Shown here: one piece after another, positions 8,634 to 17,239 of the stretch
How positions within the stretch are numbered: position 1 is the stretch's first letter
How the letters are laid out: the number at the start of each line of letters is the position of its first letter
From: Desulfobacteraceae bacterium
GTDB lineage: Bacteria; Desulfobacterota; Desulfobacteria; Desulfobacterales; Desulfobacteraceae
DNA: 43,176 nucleotides
Direction of reading: 5' to 3'
NCBI GenBank assembly: GCA_024225635.1
Contig: JAAEMK010001264.1
Coordinates: forward strand, 1-43,176
Position numbers and translations under genes: made by a program
The notes under the pieces: generated by a model
What the model was told of the DNA's origin: nothing
The model's input: the letters and a program-made list of their open reading frames with translations, nothing else
Databases searched by the model: none

Positions 8634-8723
8634 CCTGTTCCCCTCCTGGGATTCTCTCAAAAACGTAATGCTTGGGACCTTTCGCGCTCCAATCGATCCC
8701 TGGCTGTGCCATGGGCGGGAAAG

Positions 8724-8930
8724 TTAAAACGGCTCTTCCCTTAAAATCAGCTTTGCCATGACAGGCCGTTCAAACCCGTTTTCCTTCATGGTTTCCACAT
8801 GGCGTTTCACCTCGTCAAGTTTTTCCATGGGAAATACGCTTGCCTTGTCAAGGTTACACACCTGGTATTCATCCTCCCTGACCCGGATATACCGGTCATG
8901 GTTCTTGATGATCAAAAGTGTCGTCTCCAT
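8724..8930 (-). CDS. Small conserved-looking protein (68 aa), unknown
   Basis: A soluble, charged 68-residue protein with no signal peptide, membrane segment or cysteine pair. It reads METTLLIIKNHDRYIRV at the start and has a predicted strand-strand-helix layout (helix near MEKLDEVKRHVETM). I do not recognise the family. It starts 9 bases after the TrpD-like gene, behind a GGGGGC stretch, and ends about 90 bases before the dehydrogenase-CobT fusion, so the three genes very probably share a transcript and a pathway. A role as accessory subunit or regulator of its neighbours is only a guess. Confidence 0.7.
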   Translation of the reverse strand: METTLLIIKNHDRYIRVREDEYQVCNLDKASVFPMEKLDEVKRHVETMKENGFERPVMAKLILREEPF

Positions 8931-8939
8931 TGCCGCCCC

Positions 8940-10040
8940 CTATATGAATGACCGAAGTTTTGCAATGCCTGCTTCAGGCTCCCGGGTCTGGATGCCCACC
9001 CATCGTTCCAGGCAATCAAAGGCGGCCCCGCTCCTCAGAGCCTTGGCAGCCAGGGCAACCCCCTTATCAAGGGTTTTCGCCATGCCCGCAATGTAAAAGA
9101 TCAGGGCGGCATTGAGGATGGCGGCCTCGGCCCTGGCTCCCCCGTCCCCTGTCCGGAGAAGTTTGACAAACCGCCTTGCCTCAAGGTCGCAGCTCGTGTC
9201 CGGGGTAAGCTCACTGGGATCGAAATCCCCCATGCCAAAGGCATTGGGCGCGAAACTGTACTCACGGATATCTCCATCCAGGGACAGCTCGGCGCAAAAG
9301 GTGGTTCCGCACACCGAGGCCTCGTCCATGCCGAGATCGGTTCCGAAAACAGAACCGTGGACCACGATGGCCCTCTCATACCCGATCTCCTTCATCACCC
9401 TTGCCACGGGCAGGACCATCTCCCGGGAATAAACGCCCCGCACCCCAAGCTTTGGCAGGGCCGGGTTGGCAAGGGAAGCCGCGATGTTCAATGTAGAGCC
9501 GAAATAGATCTGGGAAAGAATCCTGCCCAGGGCCATGGGATGTATTTGGGGGCTCATGCCGTTGAAAAGGCCGATGCCCGCTGTTTCAATGCTTTGGGCG
9601 ACAAGCTCGGGGCCGCACTCCACATGGATGCCCAGGGCCTCGACCATGTCAACGGTTCCGCAGGCCGAGGTGATGGCCCTTGCCCCGTGCCTTGCCATGG
9701 GGATGCCCTGGGACGCGGCAATGAGGGAGGCGGCCGTGCTGATGTTGAAGGTCTTGAAGGTGTCCATGCCCGTGCCCGAGTTTTCCACCACCGGCGTTGC
9801 CGTTTTTACGGAGACCTTGCAGGTGTCCAGGTTGTAAATGGCCTCCCACCCGGCGGCCACTTCATGTTCGGTCTCCCCCTTTGCCGCCAGGGCCGCAAGG
9901 AAAGCGCCCTGCTGCATGGGGGTGGTCTTGTCGGTTAAAATGGTTACAAAGGCATCCTTTGCCTGGGTTCGTGTCAGATCCTGCTTTTGAATGAGACGGG
10001 TGATAACGGCGCCAAACGCCCGGTCCTGCTCCATGTTCAT
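8940..10040 (-). CDS. TrpD-like phosphoribosyltransferase, divergent acceptor site
   Basis: A 366-residue member of the anthranilate phosphoribosyltransferase/nucleoside phosphorylase class-3 fold. The helical N-domain is followed by GTGMD (89-93, family GTGGD), NISTAAS (99-105), RHGARA (117-122, family KHGNR) and MDE (238-240, family LDE, metal binding). The PRPP-side motifs are largely kept, but the Asn of KHGNR and the Arg-rich VRKELGIRT segment that bind anthranilate are replaced (ALGRILSQIYFGST region). I infer a different aromatic acceptor. A GGAGG at 10046-10050 selects ATG 10040 over the upstream TTG. It heads the operon with the 68-residue protein and the CobT fusion, and lies 20 kb from trpBA, so it is unlikely to be the pathway TrpD. 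Confidence 0.82.
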   Translation of the reverse strand: MNMEQDRAFGAVITRLIQKQDLTRTQAKDAFVTILTDKTTPMQQGAFLAALAAKGETEHEVAAGWEAIYNLDTCKVSVKTATPVVENSGTGMDTFKTFNISTAASLIAASQGIPMARHGARAITSACGTVDMVEALGIHVECGPELVAQSIETAGIGLFNGMSPQIHPMALGRILSQIYFGSTLNIAASLANPALPKLGVRGVYSREMVLPVARVMKEIGYERAIVVHGSVFGTDLGMDEASVCGTTFCAELSLDGDIREYSFAPNAFGMGDFDPSELTPDTSCDLEARRFVKLLRTGDGGARAEAAILNAALIFYIAGMAKTLDKGVALAAKALRSGAAFDCLERWVGIQTREPEAGIAKLRSFI

Positions 10041-10074
10041 GCTAACCTCCAATGGACTGATTAATTGTGTAATC

Positions 10075-10104
10075 CATATAGAGCATGGTTCAAGGCTTTG
10101 TCAA
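10075..10104 (-). promoter_or_regulatory. Sigma-70-type promoter of the TrpD-like/CobT operon
   Basis: TTGACA (minus strand, 10099-10104), 18-base spacer, then TATATG (10075-10080). Just downstream, GATTA and TAATC form a 5-bp inverted repeat separated by 6 bases near the expected transcription start, a possible operator. No cobalamin riboswitch-like leader is visible between the promoter and ATG 10040. Confidence 0.5.
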
Positions 10105-10152
10105 CAGCGCTCTGTTTAAACAGGAAGAAAAACCGGAAATAACTTCAACGGA

Positions 10153-11433
10153 TCACAGCAGAATGAGGCTGAGCCACGGCACATAGGTGATGATGACAAG
10201 GGCCAGTAGCATCACGAACATGAACGGCAGGGCCGAGCTGTAGATCTCGGTCACCGGTTTCTTGAACCGGTAGGAGGCGATGAAAAGATTCATGCCCACG
10301 GGCGGGGTAAAGTAGCCGATCTGCATGTTGGCAAGAAAGATGATCCCAAGGTGGATGGGATTGATGCCGTAGCTTTCGGCGACTGGAAGCAGCAGGGGCA
10401 CCATGATCACGATGGCGGAAAAGATATCAAGGATGGCCCCAAGGCAAAGAAGGATGAGATTCAAGAGAATCAAAAAGGTGAACCTGCCGGAGATATGGCC
10501 CTGGATCAGGGTGAAAAGCCTTGCCGGGATCTCCGCATCCACCAGGAAGTTGGTAAAGGCGAGGCTGACACCAAGGATCAGGAGTATCCCCCCCACCATG
10601 ACCATGGCCTCCCTGAAAATCAAGGGCAGCCTTGCGACCGGGATCTCCTTGTAGACAAAGACCTCGACCACGAGGACATAGAGGGCGACCACGGCAGCGG
10701 CCTCTGAAACGGCGAATATGCCTCCATAAATGCCGGCGATAAGAAAGACCGGCAGTGGAATCTCCCAGGCGACCTCCCTTATGGCCGCCACGGCCTCGGC
10801 CCAGGAAAACCGTTGCAGGGGAATGGCCCGGCCCCTGTTGGCCGTGATGCTCCAAATGGACAAAAGCACGATCATGGTGGCGGCGGGAAGCGTACCTGCG
10901 ATGAAAAGATCTTCGATCTCGATGGTTGAGCCGCTGCCCATCTGCTGGGCAACGATGCCGTAGAGAATCAGCGGCAGGGAGGGGGGAAGCAGAAGCCCGA
11001 GGCTGCCCGATGTGGTGACAAGGCCCAGGCTGAACTTATCATCGTAGCCGGCCCGGGTCAGGGCCGGAAGAAGCAATGCGCCCACGGCGACGATGGTAAC
11101 CCCGGACGCCCCGGTAAACGCGGTAAACAGGGCGCAGGTGACAAAGCTGACCACGGCAAGCCCCCCCGGCATCCATCCCAGAAAGGCGCTGGACAGCCGG
11201 ACAAGGCGCGTTGAGGTATTACTCTCCCCAAGGAGATAACCGGCGACTGTAAACAGGGGCAAAGCCGACATCACCGGGGTGTCGGTGAGCCTGTAGAGTT
11301 CGATTGCAATGGCCGACAGATCGATGCCGGAGAAGTAAAACCCGGCACAGGCGATGGACAGGATAACCGCAAACAAAGGCGTTCCCAAGAAAGCAAGGAT
11401 GGCGGCTATGGAGACAATTAGAAAAAGAGTCAC
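10153..11433 (-). CDS. dctM: TRAP transporter large permease (DctM type)
   Basis: A 426-residue, almost wholly hydrophobic protein with about 12 helices, the size and layout of the DctM subunit that carries out sodium-coupled solute transport. Family landmarks include the re-entrant-region stretch FTAFTGASGVTIVAVG, LLPPSLPLILYG, and the C-terminal LANMQIGYFTPPVGMNLF. It lies 6 bases downstream of the DctQ gene and ends the four-gene operon TatT-DctP-DctQ-DctM. Substrates of the family are mostly C4-dicarboxylates and other organic acids; the one here cannot be read from sequence. Confidence 0.95.
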   Translation of the reverse strand: MTLFLIVSIAAILAFLGTPLFAVILSIACAGFYFSGIDLSAIAIELYRLTDTPVMSALPLFTVAGYLLGESNTSTRLVRLSSAFLGWMPGGLAVVSFVTCALFTAFTGASGVTIVAVGALLLPALTRAGYDDKFSLGLVTTSGSLGLLLPPSLPLILYGIVAQQMGSGSTIEIEDLFIAGTLPAATMIVLLSIWSITANRGRAIPLQRFSWAEAVAAIREVAWEIPLPVFLIAGIYGGIFAVSEAAAVVALYVLVVEVFVYKEIPVARLPLIFREAMVMVGGILLILGVSLAFTNFLVDAEIPARLFTLIQGHISGRFTFLILLNLILLCLGAILDIFSAIVIMVPLLLPVAESYGINPIHLGIIFLANMQIGYFTPPVGMNLFIASYRFKKPVTEIYSSALPFMFVMLLALVIITYVPWLSLILL

Positions 11434-11439
11434 GGTTAA

Positions 11440-11922
11440 TTATGGCTTGCGGTAGCGTTGAAAGAAGGTTACGGCATTATCCAGGCATCGCAGGGCGATC
11501 ACCAGGAACGCGACGGGAATGATGGACTGGCAGACCCAGCCCGGCACACCGGCAAAGGCAGGGGTGCTGAACTCATACTCCATCCGCACAAAGGCCAGGC
11601 TGTACCAGGCGGTCAACAGACAAATAAAGGCCGTGAAAACAAGGGTCAGGGCGTTCACAAGCAAAGTGGTTCTGCTTGAGAGATAGCGGGTTACGATATT
11701 GATGTTGATGTGGTTGTTCTGCCTGGTGGCGGCCATGGCTCCCACAAGCCCGGTCCAGAGCACCAAAATCCTCACCAGGGCGTCGCCCCAGACAATTCCA
11801 AAGCCCATGGTGTTTCTCAGGACAATCTGGAGAACAGCCATGACGATCATGGTGAGCAAAAGAAGGATGAGAATGAAATCCTCCGCCCGGCGCATCCATT
11901 TTCTGATGGGAAAATCCGTCAT
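11440..11922 (-). CDS. dctQ: TRAP transporter small permease (DctQ type)
   Basis: A 160-residue four-helix membrane protein matching the DctQ subunit in size and pattern: a first helix FILILLLLTMIVMAVLQIVLRNT, then GDALVRILVLWTGLVGAMAAT with the conserved RQNNHIN-type loop. It forms the membrane complex with the large permease and docks the binding protein. The gene starts immediately after DctP (1-base gap, 11923) and precedes DctM by 6 bases, so the subunits are translationally clustered. Confidence 0.93.
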   Translation of the reverse strand: MTDFPIRKWMRRAEDFILILLLLTMIVMAVLQIVLRNTMGFGIVWGDALVRILVLWTGLVGAMAATRQNNHININIVTRYLSSRTTLLVNALTLVFTAFICLLTAWYSLAFVRMEYEFSTPAFAGVPGWVCQSIIPVAFLVIALRCLDNAVTFFQRYRKP

Positions 11923-11923
11923 T

Positions 11924-12922
11924 CTACTTTGCCCTGATGGTTGAGAGATGCATGTTGATGGTATCGAGGATCTGTTGTGACAAAACCCCCTTGGCTGCCA
12001 GCTGATCCGGAACCCTCCTGGACCGCGTCACCCAGGTTTGGGAAGCATTGGCATCGGGGACAACGAACTTGAGCCCCATCTCTTTCAGCACCTCCAGGGC
12101 CTCAACGTTCTGCCGCCGGTTGTGTTTGTCGATTCGTTTAAAGGCCGCGCCCATCCTGGACCGGACCACGGCCCTGTCCTCGGGCGACAGCTTGTAAAAC
12201 GGCCGCTTGGCAATGGCAAGAAGGCCGTTGGTATAGATCAGGGGAATCTGGGTGATGTAGCGGATCTGGGTGTGCCAGTGCAAGATTATGGCATAGGCCG
12301 GGGGAATCGCCACCGTATTGAGCAATCCCGTCTGGAGGCCGGTCCTGACATCTGCCAGGGAAAGGGTGATGGGGCTGACATCAAAGGCTCTCACGGCTTC
12401 GAGGGCTGCGGCGTCGTTTTCGGGAATCCACACCTTCTGCTTCTGGAGATCGGACACCGTTGCCACGGGATTGCTGGACATGATCCGGGCGAATCCCCCT
12501 TCGGCAAGGCCGAAAACAATGAATCCCGCTTTTTCATACCCCTTCATGAGGATCGGGTCCATCCTTTTTCTAACATAATCGACCTCCTCAAAGGAGCTGA
12601 AGACAAAGGGGAGGCTGTAAACCTGGCTGTCCGGGTAATAGCGGGACAGGCTTCCCAGGGAAAGGGCCCCGCCCTGGAGCTGGTTGATGCGGATCTTCCT
12701 TAAAACGCCCTGGTCGTTTCCCATGACCCCGCCGGGAAAGAACTTGAAACGCACCCTGCCTTCAGTGACGGCCGTGATCTCCTTTGCCGCCGCCTCCATC
12801 TGGACCATCTCAAAAGCCCCTGACGGCGCAAGGGTCGCGATCTTGAAGACCCCGGCTTGGACGCTGTCTGCCAAAAGAACCAGGAGCACCACCAGGACAA
12901 GGCGGCTTATTCTTGATACCAT
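11924..12922 (-). CDS. dctP: TRAP transporter periplasmic solute-binding protein (DctP type)
   Basis: A 332-residue exported protein: a signal peptide (hydrophobic LVLVVLLVLLADSVQAG) followed by the DctP/TeaA-type two-lobe fold. Landmarks are FKIATLAPSG at the start of the mature protein, the central QKVWIPENDAAALEAV region that carries the conserved solute-binding Arg/Asn environment in this family, and SLADVRTGLQTGLLNTV. It captures the solute and delivers it to DctQM. Downstream genes follow without gaps. It sits behind the TatT lipoprotein (22-base gap), a partner found only in a subset of TRAP systems. Confidence 0.94.
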   Translation of the reverse strand: MVSRISRLVLVVLLVLLADSVQAGVFKIATLAPSGAFEMVQMEAAAKEITAVTEGRVRFKFFPGGVMGNDQGVLRKIRINQLQGGALSLGSLSRYYPDSQVYSLPFVFSSFEEVDYVRKRMDPILMKGYEKAGFIVFGLAEGGFARIMSSNPVATVSDLQKQKVWIPENDAAALEAVRAFDVSPITLSLADVRTGLQTGLLNTVAIPPAYAIILHWHTQIRYITQIPLIYTNGLLAIAKRPFYKLSPEDRAVVRSRMGAAFKRIDKHNRRQNVEALEVLKEMGLKFVVPDANASQTWVTRSRRVPDQLAAKGVLSQQILDTINMHLSTIRAK

Positions 12923-12944
12923 GGTTGATCCTTCTCAATTGAAG

Positions 12945-13796
12945 TTAAAAGTAGTCGTCACCACTCTCAAGCAGCGCCCGGGCCTGCTCCTTGGCAAGGG
13001 TGTTTATCAAGGTGTACCCTTCGGTTGCGGCCGGCATTGACATGACCTCGGTCAACAGCCTGTCGTGGAGTTCCCTGTCAAACATGGGCCGGGCGTATTT
13101 TTTGGCATAGAGCACCCTGGCCATGAGATTCCGGTCACCGCCAAGCTCCACCCCACGCTCGAAATGGGCCCGGGCATCCCCGGGTTTTCCCCCCAGAACC
13201 GGCGGCAGCACCATTGCGAGCGCCCCGAGGTAAATATGGGCGCTTCCGTCCATATACCCTTCATCAAGCTCAACCACCCGGGCCATGATCGCCTCGATGC
13301 GGGGAAGCCGGGCAAGGGCTTTGATGCTGTCGCTTCTGGCCTGTATCCATCCGACCCAGGCGGTTCCCAGGGTGTAGAGGACTGCCGTGTCGGAAATCGT
13401 GGCTGACGCGATTTTCTCGTTGAACGTATCCGGATCCACCCGGACAAGGCCGCAGAAGTCCCCGTTTGCCTCGCAGGCCGCCCTCCCGGCATAATCCAGG
13501 GCTTTACCTGTCAGGATACGGCGTCTTTCCTTATCCGCGACAAAAAACCGTGAATAGGTCGCATAAAGGCCTGCGGCCGACTTGAGAAGCCTGGGGTTCG
13601 TCGGATCGTCCATGACGAAAGCGTCCACCATGATCAGGTAGGCGGGCCCTCCCTCCTTGACGGTGGCAAGGTCGCTGTTCTCCCGAATGGCGGCTGAAAG
13701 TCCGTCGGCAAGGTTCCCGGTGACGCCTGCGCATCCGGAAATCACCGACGAAATCAACAGCAAGAGAATCGTTCGGTAAATTGAAGAGTGTTCCAT
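12945..13796 (-). CDS. TRAP-associated lipoprotein, TatT family
   Basis: A 283-residue lipoprotein of the TRAP TatT component family, known from Treponema, where a trimer of TPR-like subunits binds DctP. The N-terminus is a lipoprotein signal with lipobox ISGC (MEHSSIYRTILLLLISSVISGC). The body is helical with TPR-like repeats, including LLKSAAGLYATYSRFF and GSAHIYLGALAMVLPPVLGGKPGDARAHFERG, the latter typical of the family. ATG 13796 is chosen because only it places the lipobox correctly; a run to an earlier start adds a 41-residue non-signal stretch. It is first in the operon with dctP, dctQ and dctM. Confidence 0.88.
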   Translation of the reverse strand: MEHSSIYRTILLLLISSVISGCAGVTGNLADGLSAAIRENSDLATVKEGGPAYLIMVDAFVMDDPTNPRLLKSAAGLYATYSRFFVADKERRRILTGKALDYAGRAACEANGDFCGLVRVDPDTFNEKIASATISDTAVLYTLGTAWVGWIQARSDSIKALARLPRIEAIMARVVELDEGYMDGSAHIYLGALAMVLPPVLGGKPGDARAHFERGVELGGDRNLMARVLYAKKYARPMFDRELHDRLLTEVMSMPAATEGYTLINTLAKEQARALLESGDDYF

Positions 13797-13803
13797 AAGG
13801 AAT

Positions 13804-13832
13804 GTCATACCTAGGGCGATTAAAGGTGTCAA
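13804..13832 (-). promoter_or_regulatory. Promoter of the TRAP operon
   Basis: TTGACA at 13827-13832, a 17-base spacer and TATGAC at 13804-13809 on the minus strand. The predicted transcript start falls at or within a few bases of ATG 13796, so the mRNA would be nearly leaderless; no ribosome-binding site is visible there. Confidence 0.4.
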
Positions 13833-13989
13833 GCCCAATCGAACAAAACCGACAAAAGTTTTACACAGGGGCAGCGGTAACCGCCATGGGATTCCGCCAA
13901 GCCCTGCTTGTATTGTCATCCCGTTTCCTGTATGATTATTCGATTATGAACAATGAAATCAACCCCAGCAAAAGGATAGCGTAACAAAG

Positions 13990-14490
13990 ATGGTCCGTGA
14001 CACGGAAGAAAAAAGCAGAACAAAGGTCAAGCATGAGGTGGAAGCGCTTCAACGGCTTGGGGAGAGGCTGATCGAGCTCTCCGAGGAACAGATCAAGTCC
14101 ATGGCGATTCCCGACGACCTCAAGCGCGAGGTTCTGTTCGCCAAGACCATCACCCGCCACGGGGCAAGACGGCGGCAACTTCAATATATCGGCTCCATCA
14201 TGCGAAACATCGATCCCGAATCAGTCGTCAAGGCCATTGACCGGCTCTCCATGGCCCGGGCCGTAGCGGACGCGAAGTTCAAGAAGATGGAACAGTTGAG
14301 GGACGAGCTGATCCAGGGAGATCAGGCCGCCATCGACCGCTTTGTCAACGACCACCCCCAGGCCGACCGCCGGTGGCTGCGACAGCTTGCCAGGAACGCC
14401 AAGAATGAGATTGCGGCAAAGAAACCGCCAAAATCATCCAGGGCCATATTCAAGTATATCAGAGAAATCATAGAGGCCCAGGACGATTAA
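13990..14490 (+). CDS. yjgA: DarP/YjgA-family ribosome-associated protein
   Basis: A 166-residue, highly charged helical protein of the DUF615/YjgA family (renamed DarP), which binds late 50S ribosomal precursors in Escherichia coli. Diagnostic segments are TRHGARRRQLQYIG (about residues 55-68) and the C-terminal HPQADRRWLRQLARNA and FKYIREI. Length matches the family (about 180). The ATG at 13990 has AAAGGA about 13 bases upstream. It is the first gene of a tight operon with the radical SAM gene 2 bases downstream. It is divergent from the TatT gene. Confidence 0.85.
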   Translation: MVRDTEEKSRTKVKHEVEALQRLGERLIELSEEQIKSMAIPDDLKREVLFAKTITRHGARRRQLQYIGSIMRNIDPESVVKAIDRLSMARAVADAKFKKMEQLRDELIQGDQAAIDRFVNDHPQADRRWLRQLARNAKNEIAAKKPPKSSRAIFKYIREIIEAQDD

Positions 14491-14492
14491 GG

Positions 14493-16190
14493 ATGTTTCT
14501 TCCAACCACGAAAGCGGAACTCAGCCGTCTCGGCTGGGACGGCCTTGATGTCATTTTTGTCACCGGCGACACCTACATCGACTCTCCCTATACCGGCGTC
14601 GCCATCCTTGGAAAACTCCTGGTGGACCACGGGTTCAGGGTGGGGGTGATTGCCCAGCCCGATATTACGAGCGATGCGGACATCAAGCGCCTGGGCGAAC
14701 CCAGGCTCTTCTGGGGCGTCACCTCGGGCTCGGTGGACTCCATGGTCGCCAACTATACGGCCTCCAAAAAATGGAGAAAGAGCGACGACTACACCCCCGG
14801 TGGAAAAAACAACCGCCGCCCGGACAGGGCCGTCATCGCCTATACCAACCTGGTCAAGCGCCATTTCAAACCGACCCGTCCCATCCTCATCGGCGGCATC
14901 GAGGCAAGCCTGAGGAGAATCGCCCACTACGACTTCTGGTCCAACAAGGTCCGGCGCTCCATCCTCTTTGACGCCAAGGCGGATATCCTTGCCTACGGCA
15001 TGGCCGAATCCACCGTTGTTTCCATTGCAAAGGCGCTGGATGAGGGCCGGGACGTCACCGGCATCAACGGGGTGTGCTACATTGCCAAGGAGGTTCCGGA
15101 AGGGTTTATCGAGCTTCCCTCGTTTGAAGAGGCGGCAAAGGACAAGAAAAAATTCTCCGATTGTTTCAGCCTGTTTTACGACAACAACGATCCTGTCACG
15201 GCCAGGGGACTGGCCCAGCGGCACAACGACCGGTTCCTGGTCCAGAATCCGCCGCCCCCCTACCCCACCACAAAGGAGATGGACAAAGTCTACGGCCTGG
15301 AGTATGAGCGGGATGTCCACCCTTTTTACAGAAAACAGGGCCGGGTCAAAGCCATGGATACCATCCGCTTTTCCATTCCCACCCACCGGGGATGCTACGG
15401 CGAGTGCAACTTCTGCGCCATTGCCGTGCACGAGGGGCGGACCGTTCGATGGCGGAGCCGGGACTCCATCATCAACGAGGCCCACACCATTGCCGGCCAC
15501 CCCAAGTTTAAGGGGACCATCGCCGATGTGGGGGGCCCCACGGCCAACATGTACGGATTTGAGTGCAAAAAGAAACTGAAACAGGGGGCCTGCAAGGATA
15601 AGCGCTGCCTCTTTCCCAGTACCTGCAAGAGCCTCAAGCCCGACCACTCGGGCCAGCTCAAGCTGCTCAGGCAGATCAGCGGCATTCCCGGGGTCAAAAA
15701 AGTGTTCATCGGTTCCGGCATCCGGTACGACCTTCTCCTTGCGGACACGGTCCACGGCATGCCCTTTCTAAAGACCGTGGTCAACAACCACGTGTCCGGC
15801 CAGATGAAAGTGGCCCCGGAACACACCCGGACCCAGGTCCTGGAACTCATGGGAAAGCCTGATACACGCACCCTGATCAAGTTCAAGCAGCAGTTTGACC
15901 GGCTGTCGAAAAAGGCCGGGAAAAAGCAGTTTTTGACCTATTATCTCATCGCGGCCCACCCCGGCTGCACCCTGGATGACATGAAACGGCTAAAACAGTT
16001 CTGCCACGAGACCCTCAAGATCACCCCCGAGCAGGTGCAGATATTCACCCCGACCCCCTCCACCTACTCGACCCTGATGTACCACACCGGGATCGATCCC
16101 TTTTCCGGGAAAAAGCTCTTTGTGGAGCGGAACCCTTCGGCAAAGGAAAAACAGAAACAGACCATCACAGGCAGCAGAAAAAAGAGATGA
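14493..16190 (+). CDS. ygiQ: YgiQ-family radical SAM protein
   Basis: A 565-residue radical SAM enzyme of the YgiQ/UPF0313 family. The N-terminal domain has GWDGLDVIFVTGDTY and RPILIGGIEASLRRIAHYD; the [4Fe-4S]-SAM motif CxxxCxxC is in GCYGECNFCAIAVHEGR (about residues 301-317). The C-terminal part includes MKVAPEHT and AAHPGC. The family is a few tens of residues or more longer in enterobacteria (about 739), so this is a compact version with a short tail. Its substrate is unknown. Spacing is 2 bases after yjgA and a 4-base ATGA overlap with the next gene, indicating one operon. Confidence 0.9.
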   Translation: MFLPTTKAELSRLGWDGLDVIFVTGDTYIDSPYTGVAILGKLLVDHGFRVGVIAQPDITSDADIKRLGEPRLFWGVTSGSVDSMVANYTASKKWRKSDDYTPGGKNNRRPDRAVIAYTNLVKRHFKPTRPILIGGIEASLRRIAHYDFWSNKVRRSILFDAKADILAYGMAESTVVSIAKALDEGRDVTGINGVCYIAKEVPEGFIELPSFEEAAKDKKKFSDCFSLFYDNNDPVTARGLAQRHNDRFLVQNPPPPYPTTKEMDKVYGLEYERDVHPFYRKQGRVKAMDTIRFSIPTHRGCYGECNFCAIAVHEGRTVRWRSRDSIINEAHTIAGHPKFKGTIADVGGPTANMYGFECKKKLKQGACKDKRCLFPSTCKSLKPDHSGQLKLLRQISGIPGVKKVFIGSGIRYDLLLADTVHGMPFLKTVVNNHVSGQMKVAPEHTRTQVLELMGKPDTRTLIKFKQQFDRLSKKAGKKQFLTYYLIAAHPGCTLDDMKRLKQFCHETLKITPEQVQIFTPTPSTYSTLMYHTGIDPFSGKKLFVERNPSAKEKQKQTITGSRKKR

Positions 16191-17239
16191 GTTTCCTGAA
16201 AAACCGTTCCGCCATTCCCAGGACCCACTGGCTCCACGGCGTCAAGACAGCCGTCGCAGCGGGCCTCTGCTACGGCATCACCACCTTTTACAACCTCGAG
16301 TACGGCTACTGGGCCGTGATCTCAACGGTGATCGTGATGCAGGTCTATGTGGCGGACTCCATCCGCATGTGCCTCTACCGGCTCTCCGGCACCATCATCG
16401 GCGCCCTCATGGGCATCGGCGCCCTGCTCTATTTCCCGGACACCACCCTGGGAAGGCTGTTTGCGGTCCTGCTGCCCGTGGGCATCTGCAGTTTCATGAC
16501 CCACTACAACCCCCGGTACAGGATGGCGGCCATCACCGCCGTCATCGTGATCATGACGGGGTTTACGGCGCCGGACAAGGCGGGGTTCGGCTTTTCCCGG
16601 ATCATCGAGATCGCCATCGGCATCTGCTGCGCCTTTGCGGTCTCGATCCTCGTCTTTCCCGTCCGGGTGGTGGATGTGCTGAAGGAAAACATAAACAAAC
16701 AGGCCCTGGAGTGCTGCGAGAAATACGACATCCTTACCCGGGCCTTTCTCAACGGCCAGAAGCGGGTGGGCGAGGCCCTGCTTGAAGATCTCACCCGCAA
16801 GGTCTGGAAAAACCATGAGCTGTTCCAGAGCATCAAGCAGCACGAGGCCCTGATCTACCATAGGAAGTTCAGCAAGAACATGAAGCGGATCATTTCAACC
16901 ATGGACAAGGTGGTGGAGCATCTTCGCACCATGACCCGGACCCTGAACGTCACCGAAGAGCGTGGGTTTGATATTATCATGGAAAAGGAACTGACGGTTC
17001 TTGCGGACCGGAGCAAAGCGGCCCTCATGGACCTGGTGGAGAACGATGGGGCGGCCGGAACCGATCGGCTTTCCCAGGCCATCGCAGCCACGGAAGAGAG
17101 GCTGCACACCCTTCGCTCCCAGGGGGTAACCGCACGTTTCGACCTTCACAAGCTGGAACAGTTCTACAGCTTCTACCACTCCATGCACTACCTTGCCGAA
17201 GACCTGGCCGCAGCCGTTGAATCCAATAAGAACCGTTAG
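16187..17239 (+). CDS. FUSC/aromatic-acid-exporter-type membrane protein
   Basis: A 350-residue protein with about six hydrophobic helices in residues 10-170, then a soluble helical C-terminal half. The N-terminal part (AVAAGLCYGITTFYN, YWAVISTVIVMQ, RLSGTIIGALMG) matches the FUSC/ArAE family (YccS, AaeB, YhfK). Members move aromatic acids or are of unknown function. It overlaps ygiQ by 4 bases (ATGA). Its stop codon ends at 17239 and the convergent HD-GYP gene's stop starts at 17240, so there is no room for a dedicated terminator. Confidence 0.83.
   Translation: MSFLKNRSAIPRTHWLHGVKTAVAAGLCYGITTFYNLEYGYWAVISTVIVMQVYVADSIRMCLYRLSGTIIGALMGIGALLYFPDTTLGRLFAVLLPVGICSFMTHYNPRYRMAAITAVIVIMTGFTAPDKAGFGFSRIIEIAIGICCAFAVSILVFPVRVVDVLKENINKQALECCEKYDILTRAFLNGQKRVGEALLEDLTRKVWKNHELFQSIKQHEALIYHRKFSKNMKRIISTMDKVVEHLRTMTRTLNVTEERGFDIIMEKELTVLADRSKAALMDLVENDGAAGTDRLSQAIAATEERLHTLRSQGVTARFDLHKLEQFYSFYHSMHYLAEDLAAAVESNKNR

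Noticed and set aside
6980-8670. Plus-strand ORFs overlapping the MDR-CobT and TrpD-like genes
   Set aside because: They are antisense shadows of high-GC coding sequence with no motifs.
10041-10152. Cobalamin riboswitch upstream of the TrpD-like operon
   Set aside because: The intergenic region is only about 110 bases and has no B12-box-like sequence.
12945-13919. Upstream start at 13919 for the TatT lipoprotein
   Set aside because: It would add 41 residues before a clear lipoprotein signal peptide.
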